DNA from: Aliiroseovarius sediminis
GTDB taxonomy: Bacteria > Pseudomonadota > Alphaproteobacteria > Rhodobacterales > Rhodobacteraceae
Length of the DNA: 64,000 bases
Direction of reading: 5' to 3'
Assembly: GCF_022678485.1 (NCBI RefSeq)
Contig: NZ_JALBYP010000032.1
Location: forward strand, 244,295 to 308,294
Shown here: piece by piece, positions 33,806 to 41,335 of the stretch
Numbering within the stretch: position 1 is the first letter of the stretch
How the letters are laid out: each line of letters opens with the position of its first letter
Translations under genes and position numbers: made by a program
Notes under the pieces: generated by a model
What the model saw: the letters and a program-made list of their open reading frames with translations, nothing else
Databases searched by the model: none
What the model was told of the DNA's origin: nothing

Positions 33806-34789
33806 ATGAAACTCACAGGAATTGCTGCATCGATATGTGCCGCCATCACCTTTGTGCCAAGCGCTACTATTGCGCAGGACCGCGAGTTCAGCGTGGGACT
33901 TATCACACCGCCGGCCCACGTCTGGAACAAAGAAGCCGCAGCCATGGGGGACACCCTGGGCGAACTTTCAGGCGGGCGGTTCTCTGTCGCGCTGTTCCCG
34001 TCGGGTCAATTGGGTTCGGAAGGCGAAATGTTGCAGCAGCTTCAAACCGGGGCGCTGGATATGGCATGGCTGACATCGGGGGAGGTGACGACGCGCGTCA
34101 CCGACGTCAGCGCACTCCACACGCCGTTCCTTGTTGATAACATCGAAGATGCGGCGCGGGTGCTGCGCTCGGAGGAAGCCCGCGAGATCCTCGACCAAAT
34201 GCCACGCGCGCTCGGAGCTATCGGTGTCTGTTATGCGATGACAGGGATGCGCCAGATGATGAGCCGCGAGCCGCTGAACAGCGCAGCTGATTTGGTAGGT
34301 AAGCGTTTCCGCATCACACCTGCACCTCCCATGCGGTCATTTTTTGAAATCATTGGCGCAGCGCCTGCGCCGATGCCGCTGACACAAGTGTATGACTCGC
34401 TTGCGAACGGTCAGGTCGACGCGATTGCAATGGATTATGAATCCATTATCAACTTCGGTTATCACGACCACGCGAAATACCTGCTTGAAACCAACCATCA
34501 GATGTTTCCCATGGTGGCGTTGGTGTCCGGCCGTGTTTGGGCAGGCCTTTCCCCCGAAGATCAGGAAATCCTGCGCGAGGGGGTCCAGACCCACTGCGAC
34601 ACGACAATCGACCGCTTTGTCGAAGGTGAAGCCGGCAAGTTTGAAACGCTTAAGGGCGTTGAGGGCCTGAACATCACCGAGAATGTCGGCATGGACTTCT
34701 TCGAGGGTGCCGTGGCCGACTGGGATGCTCAATGGAAAGAGCAGACGGAATACGTTGAAAAACTGCGTGCAGTTGTGGCTGAGTTTTAA
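33806..34789 (+). CDS. dctP: TRAP transporter substrate-binding protein (DctP family)
   Basis: A 327-residue periplasmic protein: a signal peptide ending at IAQ, HVWNKEAAAMGDTLGELSGGRFSVALFPSGQLGSEGEML (blocks GRFSVALFPSGQLG), GALDMAWLT and the specificity region KRFRITPAPPM with the conserved Arg that binds substrate carboxylates in DctP proteins. It would bring an organic acid to DctQM. Its promoter carries the degenerate GTATAC operator, so the cluster has two transport systems. Confidence 0.9.
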   Translation: MKLTGIAASICAAITFVPSATIAQDREFSVGLITPPAHVWNKEAAAMGDTLGELSGGRFSVALFPSGQLGSEGEMLQQLQTGALDMAWLTSGEVTTRVTDVSALHTPFLVDNIEDAARVLRSEEAREILDQMPRALGAIGVCYAMTGMRQMMSREPLNSAADLVGKRFRITPAPPMRSFFEIIGAAPAPMPLTQVYDSLANGQVDAIAMDYESIINFGYHDHAKYLLETNHQMFPMVALVSGRVWAGLSPEDQEILREGVQTHCDTTIDRFVEGEAGKFETLKGVEGLNITENVGMDFFEGAVADWDAQWKEQTEYVEKLRAVVAEF

Positions 34790-34806
34790 AGTAGCAAAGC
34801 TATGGA

Positions 34807-34834
34807 CAGGGGTGGCTCAGCGTGGCCACCCCTG
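34807..34834 (+). terminator. Hairpin after dctP (attenuator or mRNA stabiliser)
   Basis: A perfect 10-bp stem CAGGGGTGGC / GCCACCCCTG with an 8-base loop and no T tract, between the binding-protein gene and dctQ. It matches the role of the hairpin after tctC. Confidence 0.6.
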
Positions 34835-34868
34835 AATTCCGAAACTCTCGCAAGGATGGACCAAGCAT

Positions 34869-35450
34869 TTGTTTATACCCCGCGCCATTGTGAAAGTATC
34901 CGCGACTGTCGTGGCTGTTGAAAAAATTGTACTTGGCCTCTTGGTTGCAGGTATCGCCGGGTTTGTTCTTGCAAATGTGCTTTTGCGATTGGTCGGCATT
35001 ACGCTGGCCTGGGCCGATGAACTTGCCATTCATTTCATGATCTTGTCCGGTTTCGTCGGCGCATCTTTGATGCTGAGGGCACGGACAGACCCGGCTGTTT
35101 TCTTGCTTCATGAACTTCTTCCGACCAAGGCTGTTGGTGTCCTCAAGGTCATCATATCGTTCATCAGCCTGGCTTTCGGCATAACGCTTTTTTATCTGTG
35201 CTGGCGCTGGTTCAACCCTTTGGGGCTTCTTGCGGTCAACCTTGATGTTGCAGACTTTGAAGCAACAACATTCAACTTCATCTACACTGACGTCACGCCT
35301 GTCATGGGCCTGTCTTCATACTGGTTCTACCTGATCATACCTTGGTTTGCGATCACGATCACGATCCATGCGGCGGCAAACCTGATGGAAGATTTTGGGT
35401 TCGTAGAACGGGGCGCAGATCCCGTCGGTGTCAGGTTATCGGAGCACTGA
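34869..35450 (+). CDS. dctQ: TRAP transporter small permease (DctQ)
   Basis: A 193-residue protein with four predicted membrane helices and the DctQ marks RLVGITLAWADELAIHFMILSGFVGASLMLRAR (blocks WADELAIHFMI and GASLMLR). The TTG at 34869 is used since no ATG lies before the first helix; an AAGGA is located about 14 bases upstream. Three bases separate it from dctM. Confidence 0.85.
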   Translation: MFIPRAIVKVSATVVAVEKIVLGLLVAGIAGFVLANVLLRLVGITLAWADELAIHFMILSGFVGASLMLRARTDPAVFLLHELLPTKAVGVLKVIISFISLAFGITLFYLCWRWFNPLGLLAVNLDVADFEATTFNFIYTDVTPVMGLSSYWFYLIIPWFAITITIHAAANLMEDFGFVERGADPVGVRLSEH

Positions 35451-35453
35451 GCT

Positions 35454-36713
35454 ATGGCAGCCATCGCATTCCTCGTACTACTTTTTCTTGGTGTTTCAAT
35501 CGGACTGGTGCTTTGCATCACGGCGCTTGTGTTCATCATTGGGTCTGGCAACCCCTTGCTTTTGGACAGCTATCCGCTTCAGTTGTTCGGATCTTTGAAC
35601 AACTTCGGACTTCTGGCGATCCCGCTGTTCATTCTGATTGGCGAGTTGATGAATGGTGCGGGCATTACGCAACGACTTGTCAGGCTTGCTGCCGCTTTTC
35701 TAGGCGCGATTCGTGGCGGTTTGGCATACATCAACCTGATTGCGAACATGATGGTCGCGTCGATCTTGGGGTCTGCAACCGCGCAGATCGCCATGATGAC
35801 GCAAGTCATGGTCCCCGAAATGGAACGTGCAGGTTATCGCCGTGACTTTTCCACTGCCGTTACCGCATTTGGTGGACTATTGGGCCCCATTATCCCGCCC
35901 TCCATCGTGTTTGTGGTCTATGCGGTTCTCGCTCAGCTTGCTGTTCGGGACATGCTTCTGGCAGGGCTCCTGCCGGGATTGCTCTTGACGGGGTTGTTCT
36001 TGGGCACCATCGCTTTGATGGGCTTACGCTATAACTATCCGGTTGGCGAAAAGCTGTCTTGGCGCGAGAAGGGGGGCGCGCTGAAAAAGGCGCTGCCCAT
36101 GCTGATTATCCCTGCGATCATCATCGGGACGATCCTTGGTGGTGTCGGCTCTCCGACCGAGGCCGCGGCGCTTGGGGCATTGACCGCTGCCATCATCGGC
36201 ATGTTTGTTACCAAGTCGCTGCGCCTGTCCGACTTTCCCGCGATTTTGCTCAGAACCGGGCTCAACTCTGCGCTGGTGCTTTTCCTTGTGGCCTCTGCCA
36301 GCGTGTTCTCCTGGGTCTTGGTGTATGGACAAATCCCGCAGGCAGCTGCTGGTTGGATTCAGACTGTGGCGACAACGCCGACTGCCTTTATGCTGCTGGT
36401 CTTGGTTGTGTTGGTCCTTGTCGGCACGGTCATTGATGGGATCGCGGGCCTTATCATGGTGGTGCCGATCCTCTTACCGATTGCGACAGATGTCTACGGT
36501 ATCCATCCGGTGCATTTTGGTGTCGTTGTGTCGATCAACCTCATTCTCGGCCTTCTTTCCCCACCTGTCGGAATTGGCCTTTATGTGGCGGCCTCGGTCG
36601 CGCATGTCAGCCCATTGGCCGTGTTCAAGGTCGCGCTTCCTTTCTTCTTGGTGACCTGCATCGCACTGCTGCTTTTGGCGCTTGTCCCATCCATCAGCCT
36701 TATTCTCTTGTAA
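35454..36713 (+). CDS. dctM: TRAP transporter large permease (DctM)
   Basis: A 419-residue permease with about 12 helices. DctM features are FGLLAIPLFILIGELMNGAGITQRLVRLA (blocks AIPLFILIGELM and GITQRLV), GSATAQIAMMTQVMVPEM, GGLLGPIIPPSIVFVVYAVLA (blocks GPIIPPSI) and GSPTEAAALGAL. Together with DctP and DctQ it forms a Na+- or H+-driven importer for organic acids. It is the last gene of the catabolic cluster. Confidence 0.92.
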   Translation: MAAIAFLVLLFLGVSIGLVLCITALVFIIGSGNPLLLDSYPLQLFGSLNNFGLLAIPLFILIGELMNGAGITQRLVRLAAAFLGAIRGGLAYINLIANMMVASILGSATAQIAMMTQVMVPEMERAGYRRDFSTAVTAFGGLLGPIIPPSIVFVVYAVLAQLAVRDMLLAGLLPGLLLTGLFLGTIALMGLRYNYPVGEKLSWREKGGALKKALPMLIIPAIIIGTILGGVGSPTEAAALGALTAAIIGMFVTKSLRLSDFPAILLRTGLNSALVLFLVASASVFSWVLVYGQIPQAAAGWIQTVATTPTAFMLLVLVVLVLVGTVIDGIAGLIMVVPILLPIATDVYGIHPVHFGVVVSINLILGLLSPPVGIGLYVAASVAHVSPLAVFKVALPFFLVTCIALLLLALVPSISLILL

Positions 36714-36905
36714 GAGGCTTATGGACTGGATCTCACCTTGGACGCCGGTGTGCTGGTGATGGATATGGCAATGTCGAAGGCATCCGAAGTTCGCTGACAG
36801 AGTGCGGCAAATTCATCACTTTGTTTGGATGGCTTCGATCCGCGCACTTTGCTAGAGTTGCACCGGTCCCGGGATATCCGAGAGGCGTTGAGGAAGAGAA
36901 CTGGC

Positions 36906-38438
36906 GTGTTCGTTTTAAAACTAATTGCAATCGCCGTTTCATGTATCTTTTTCTTCGTGATCGTCGCGCGTGTCATCTTCCCGCTCCCGGAGACGCCGGA
37001 ACGAATAGATAGCGCCGCGCTGCCAGTTTCAGACAGTGCACCAATTGTTCGGGCCATACGAAACCGCTTGAATGCGCATACCGGACAAACGGGTATCGGC
37101 GCTCTGGATGACGGCGCGAATGCTTTTGCAGCGCGGATGATCTTGGCCGAAGCTGCGGTTTCATCCATCGACGCACAATATTATATCTGGCAGAACGATC
37201 TGACCGGCACGCTTTTGCTGGAGGCGCTTCAGCGGGCGGCTCAGCGCGGTGTGCGTGTGCGACTGCTGCTGGATGACAATGGCACTTCGGGATTGGATGC
37301 GGAACTCGCCAGCCTTGATGCGCATCCCAATGTCGAAGTGCGGCTTTACAATCCATTCAATCTGCGTCGATTCAAGATGCTGTCCTACGGGTTCGATTTC
37401 TTCAGATTAAACCGTCGAATGCACAACAAATCGTTCACAGTGGACGGGGCCGCGACGATCCTTGGAGGTCGCAATATCGGCGACCAGTATTTCGGAACCG
37501 GGCCGACCGCGCTCTATCTTGATTTGGATGTGTTGGCCGTGGGCAAGGTGGTCCCGGAGGTCGCCGCCGACTTCGATAAATACTGGGCCGCGCCGGCGGT
37601 GCATCCAGCCGGTCCCATTCTGGGGTTAGCCTCCGGGGGTGATCCGATTTCGGACAGGCTCGAACGGTTCCAGAGCACGCCTCAGATGGCCGAGTACCGC
37701 AAGATTATCGAAGCATCCGATATCGTCGCTGCGCTTTCTGCGGGGTCGTTTGATCTTGAATGGACGAAGGCACTTTTGGTCAGTGACGATCCGGTCAAGG
37801 GGCTGGGCGCAGTCCCGACAGAAGATCTTTTGGCTGTTCGGTTGAGGAAGGCAGTCGGTCGGATAGAGTCTCGGTTTGACGGCATCTCGCCTTATTTTGT
37901 GCCGGGTGCAGCCGGGGTAAAGGCCTTTTCAAAGCTTGAATCGGAGGGGGTCCAGGTGCGCATGCTGACCAATGCGCTTGAAGCAACGGACGTGCTGCCC
38001 GTTCATGCTGGCTATGCCAAACGCCGCCGCGATCTGCTCGCCGTCGGCGTCGAGATGTTCGAGTTACAAAAACAACTCACCATCCGGATTCCGCCCGAAC
38101 GGGTCGGCCCGTTCGGGTCGTCGGGGACGAGCCTTCATGCCAAGACCTTTGCTGTGGATGGCAAAAGGGTTTTCGTGGGATCGTTCAATTTTGACCCGCG
38201 CTCCACCCGTTTGAACACCGAAATGGGTCTGTTGATTGAGTCTTCGTCGATGGCCAGAATTATTCATGCCAGTTTTGACCGAAAGCTCGACGGAGTTGCT
38301 TGGCAGGTAGAACTGCGCGACGATGCGCTGACATGGAGAAACAATAGCGAAACCACGATATCCGAGCCGGGCACGACTTGGATAAAGTCAGTCCTGCTGA
38401 AGGTGATAGGCTGGTTGCCGGTGGAATGGCTGCTATGA
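36906..38438 (+). CDS. Phospholipase D family protein (cardiolipin-synthase-like)
   Basis: About 510 residues: one N-terminal membrane helix (VLKLIAIAVSCIFFFVIVARV) and two PLD domains with the catalytic HxK motifs HNKSFTVDGAATILGGRN (about residue 200) and HAKTFAVDGKRVFVGSFN (about residue 415). PLD proteins exchange or hydrolyse phosphodiester bonds of phospholipids; bacterial anchored forms often act as cardiolipin or related lipid synthases. The GTG at 36906 follows AGGAAGAG by 6 bases; the frame extends to a TTG at 36825 with no ribosome site. Its stop overlaps the PAP2 start (ATGA), so the two enzymes are probably co-translated and act on membrane lipids together. Confidence 0.85.
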   Translation: MFVLKLIAIAVSCIFFFVIVARVIFPLPETPERIDSAALPVSDSAPIVRAIRNRLNAHTGQTGIGALDDGANAFAARMILAEAAVSSIDAQYYIWQNDLTGTLLLEALQRAAQRGVRVRLLLDDNGTSGLDAELASLDAHPNVEVRLYNPFNLRRFKMLSYGFDFFRLNRRMHNKSFTVDGAATILGGRNIGDQYFGTGPTALYLDLDVLAVGKVVPEVAADFDKYWAAPAVHPAGPILGLASGGDPISDRLERFQSTPQMAEYRKIIEASDIVAALSAGSFDLEWTKALLVSDDPVKGLGAVPTEDLLAVRLRKAVGRIESRFDGISPYFVPGAAGVKAFSKLESEGVQVRMLTNALEATDVLPVHAGYAKRRRDLLAVGVEMFELQKQLTIRIPPERVGPFGSSGTSLHAKTFAVDGKRVFVGSFNFDPRSTRLNTEMGLLIESSSMARIIHASFDRKLDGVAWQVELRDDALTWRNNSETTISEPGTTWIKSVLLKVIGWLPVEWLL

Positions 38439-39142
38439 TCTGGAACGGAAATGCGCAGAGTCGGCAACTTATTGTCTTGATTGTCGTATCCTTGCTGGCT
38501 TGGATTTTCATCGAACTTGCCGATGCGGTTTCCGACGGCGACACACACAGGTTCGACCAATATATCCTGCGATCATTTGGAAGCCTGACATATGGTGCGG
38601 ACTCCCGGGTGCCCGCTTGGCTCACAGAGGTGATCCGGGATGTGACTGCCTTGGGCGGCGTTGCGGTCCTTACGTTCGTGGTTTTGGCAATCTCGGGTTT
38701 TCTTTGGCTGATCGGACAGCGCCGGTCCATGGTGTATCTGTTGCTGTCGGTTCTGATAGGTCTTTTGATCAGCCAGATGTTCAAAGGCTTTTTCGAGCGA
38801 CCGCGCCCGGATATCATCCCTCATGGATCCTATGTCGACACAACAAGCTTTCCCAGTGGTCATTCACTGATGGCGGCGGTCGTGTACCTGACGCTGGCGG
38901 TCATGCTTGCGCGCGGTCTTGAACGCCGCGCGGTAAAGGTTTACGTGACTTCGATTGCAATTTTGCTGGTCTTGGCAATCGGGGTCAGTCGGATCTTTCT
39001 GGGTGTGCACTGGCCGTCTGATGTTGTCGCCGGTTGGGTTGTTGGCACGGGGTGGGCGCTGTTGTGCGGTGTTCTTGCCAGATGGCTTCAAAAGCGCGGC
39101 GTGATTGAACCTGAAGCGGAGCAATCGGAAGTAAAAAGGTGA
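38435..39142 (+). CDS. PAP2-family membrane phosphatase
   Basis: About 235 residues with six predicted helices and the three PAP2 motifs: KGFFERPRP, PSGHS and SRIFLGVHWPSDVVAG. Such enzymes remove phosphate from lipid phosphates such as phosphatidic acid or undecaprenyl pyrophosphate. The ATG at 38435 overlaps the PLD stop; another ATG at 38426 is possible. PLD plus PAP2 gives a pair that could turn phospholipid into phosphatidic acid and then diacylglycerol. Confidence 0.85.
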   Translation: MIWNGNAQSRQLIVLIVVSLLAWIFIELADAVSDGDTHRFDQYILRSFGSLTYGADSRVPAWLTEVIRDVTALGGVAVLTFVVLAISGFLWLIGQRRSMVYLLLSVLIGLLISQMFKGFFERPRPDIIPHGSYVDTTSFPSGHSLMAAVVYLTLAVMLARGLERRAVKVYVTSIAILLVLAIGVSRIFLGVHWPSDVVAGWVVGTGWALLCGVLARWLQKRGVIEPEAEQSEVKR

Positions 39143-39308
39143 GGGCAGATGTTTTTGCCACGACTGTTGCATCAGTTCCGTCAGGCTGAGCAGTCGTCGT
39201 GCGATGCTTGGGTTGACCGACGCGAGGCCTCGCCAGCCGTGCTTTTTGACCGGCCCCGGGATTTTCCCTCCATTTGGAATTAGAGTCTGACCCAGATCTG
39301 GACGGACC

Positions 39309-39587
39309 ATGAAGCGAACGCGATGCACAGAAGAACAGATCATCGGTATCCTGACCGAGCATGAGGCGGGCGCGAAGTGTGCTGACCTGTGCCGCAAGCA
39401 TGGGATGTCGGAAGGCACCTTTTATGCCTGGAAGGCGAAGTTTGACGGGATGACGGTGTCGGACGCCAAACGGCTCAAGACGCTGGAAGATGAGACCGCC
39501 AAGTTGAAGAAGCTGTTGGCCGAGCAGATACTTGATGCGGCAGCAATGAAGGAGCTGCTGGCAAAAAATGGTAGGGCCCGCCGTTAA
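39309..39587 (+). CDS. IS3-family transposase OrfA
   Basis: A 92-residue helix-turn-helix protein: TEEQIIGILTEHEAGAKCADLCRKHGMSEGTFYAWKAKFDGM in order (blocks CRKHGMSEGTFYAWKAKF), then a leucine-rich coiled coil (LKTLEDETAKLKKLLAEQILD). It is intact and lies before the A6 slip site. It is related to the OrfA at 63191 but clearly a different element. Confidence 0.85.
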   Translation: MKRTRCTEEQIIGILTEHEAGAKCADLCRKHGMSEGTFYAWKAKFDGMTVSDAKRLKTLEDETAKLKKLLAEQILDAAAMKELLAKNGRARR

Positions 39588-39924
39588 GCGCGAAGCCCTT
39601 GCGCATCTGCAGGCCAAGCTTGGCCTGTCGGAGCGGCGGGCCTGCCGCCTCGGTGGGGCAGATCGCAAGATGATCCGCTACCAGTCCATGAGACCGCCCA
39701 AGACGGAGCTGCGCCAACGGTTGCGGGATCTGGCCAATGAACGTCGCCGGTTTGGCTATCGGCGGCTATTCGTACTTTTGCGCCGTGAGGGTGAGATGTC
39801 AGGGATCAATCGCATCTACCGGCTCTATCGCGAAGAGGGGCTCACGGTGCGCAAACGCCGGGCCAGACGCAAGGCGGTGGGAACCCGTGCCCCGATCCCG
39901 GTCGTGGCACGGCCAAATGCGCGC

Positions 39925-39967
39925 GCCCTCTCGCGGTTTGCATGCAAACCGCTGTCGGTCGGCGGGA
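39925..39967. repeat. Small palindromic insertion 1 inside orfB
   Basis: About 43 bases replace one codon of orfB. They begin CCCTCTCG and contain the perfect 20-bp palindrome GCGGTTTGCATGCAAACCGC at 39933-39952. The start motif CCCTCTCG is shared with insertion 2. Confidence 0.6.
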
Positions 39968-40240
39968 TCGCTGGATTTTGTTCACGACCAGCTTGCTTGC
40001 GGGCGGCGGTTTCGCATCCTCAACGTCGTGGACGACGTGACCCGGGAATGCCTCGCGGGAATTGGCGACGCTGATCGAAAGGCGCGGCAGGCCGGGGATG
40101 ATCGTGTCTGACAATGGGAGCGAACTGACCAGCAACGCGATCTTAACCTTTGTCACCGAACGCAAGATCGAATGGCAGTACATCGCGCCGGGTAAGCCCA
40201 TGCAGAACGGTTTCATCGAGAGTTTCAACGGCCGCATGCG

Positions 40241-40288
40241 CCCCTCTCGGCAGATTGCTTCGCAATCGCCTGCCGGGCAGTGGATGCG
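40241..40288. repeat. Small palindromic insertion 2 inside orfB
   Basis: About 48 bases replace seven bases of orfB. They begin CCCCTCTCGG and form a two-step hairpin: outer GGCAG / CTGCC, inner GATTGC-TTC-GCAATC. Layout and opening motif resemble insertion 1, so both may be copies of one REP-like or mini-element family. Confidence 0.6.
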
Positions 40289-40565
40289 CTTTTGAATGAG
40301 ACCATGTTCCGGAACATGGCGCACGCTCGCGCCGTGATCCGGACATGGGCTGCTGACTTCAACGAAACAAGGCCACATTTCGCGCTCGGCTATCAGACAC
40401 CCAAGGGGTTTGCCGAGCGACTGTCCACCGCACCCGACATCCGCGCTGCGCAATCTGAAAGCTCCGCGCGTATGTCGATTGCTCCGCCTGCGCCAATCGG
40501 CGTATCAACCCAAAGGGCTCCGGCTTCGGGTGGATGAAAGTTCAGTGGCAGGTCACGAGAAAAAA

Positions 40566-40961
40566 ATGGCGATAATGAAGAGCAAAGCGATGAGAATTGA
40601 ACTAACTACTAGTCATCTTTGCGATGAGCCGGGTACGAAACTAGCAATGTTTTGCGATCCTTCCGATTGCGATGATCTTGCTTCGATATTTGAACGTCGA
40701 GTCGGCAAAGTTCTTGACATTTATGCGGTAGACGACAAGGGGAATCCCTATGCGGTATCGATTCAATTTGTCGATCGAGTTGGCGATGAAGCTTTCTTGA
40801 TTGAAGATAAAGTTGTCGTTTTACGATTTGCTAAAAAATCTGCAAGAAATGCGTCCGAACGAATGAGAAAAATCGCCAACAGTCTGGGAAAAGCTTGGAA
40901 CTACATTGATCTAGAACACGATGAAAAGGAAGAATTCAGTTTTCTCGTACTTAGGGGCTAG
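40566..40961 (+). CDS. Hypothetical protein, AT-rich orphan
   Basis: About 131 residues; I do not recognise a family. It is acidic and Lys/Arg-mixed, with no signal peptide or membrane segment, a possible beta-rich N-terminal half and a helical end (KKSARNASERMRKIANSLGKAW). Its codon use is clearly more AT-rich than its neighbours, and it begins 11 bases after the IS right end, so it looks horizontally acquired and may be driven by an IS-borne promoter. A second possible ATG is at 40590. Confidence 0.55.
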   Translation: MAIMKSKAMRIELTTSHLCDEPGTKLAMFCDPSDCDDLASIFERRVGKVLDIYAVDDKGNPYAVSIQFVDRVGDEAFLIEDKVVVLRFAKKSARNASERMRKIANSLGKAWNYIDLEHDEKEEFSFLVLRG

Positions 40962-41335
40962 TCTCAGTCTTCAGAGGTGTTGTTCTCAACCTTCGGTCAA
41001 ATTTGGCTAGCCGCAGCGCAATTACTGGCGCAGAGTAAAGCACTGCATAGGGCAAGAACCGTCTAACCAAACCGCTCAATTCTGGATGCCCGATGACCGA
41101 AACTGCTCGACCCTCGGCGCGGAAAAGTCATAAACTTCAACATCGAGTATTCTGGCAACTTCGGTCAAGTCTTTGGACACGAAGTGTCTGGCGTCAGCGC
41201 TTATGGGTCCAAATAGGGTTATTTGCTAAGAGAGGGTTTGTTGCTCATCGTAGCCACCGAGGAGTGGACGATGAGAAAGACAACGAAGAGCCCCGGTGTT
41301 TGCACCGGGGCTTTCTGTTCCAAACGATCCGCGAT
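40962..41335. other. Gap without a gene, ending in a terminator
   Basis: About 370 bases between the orphan gene and the pnp stop. Apart from the hairpin at 41289-41312 I see nothing that can be supported. Confidence 0.55.
41289..41312 (-). terminator. Hairpin terminator after pnp
   Basis: A perfect 10-bp stem AGCCCCGGTG / CACCGGGGCT with a 4-base loop, 24 bases after the pnp stop. The T tract is short on both strands; it may serve the convergent transcript too. Confidence 0.65.

Larger units (their letters stand above)
39568..40537 (+). pseudogene. IS3-family transposase OrfB, broken
   Basis: Pieces of an rve integrase are spread over several frames: ANERRRFGYRRLFVLLRREG (helix-turn-helix part), [26 protein letters not shown] (first Asp; blocks LDFVHDQ and [10 protein letters not shown]), [15 protein letters not shown] (second Asp), and [13 protein letters not shown] (Glu), then NETRPHFALGY. 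The catalytic DDE residues survive but frames are lost at the insertions at 39925-39967 (net about +40 bases) and 40241-40288 (net about +41) and through a deletion of about 45-50 bases near 40054. It cannot make active transposase. Confidence 0.8.
39288..40555 (+). mobile_element. Decayed IS3-family insertion sequence
   Basis: An element of about 1.27 kb. The right end reads, in reverse complement, TGACCTGCCACTGAAC..., and the left end TGACCCAGATCTGGAC..., related but not identical as terminal repeats. It has the IS3 layout of orfA then orfB in a shifted frame joined by an A6 run (39563-39568). orfB is broken by two small palindromic insertions (39925-39967, 40241-40288) and a deletion near 40054. 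No clear target-site duplication is seen. Ends are approximate. Confidence 0.75.
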
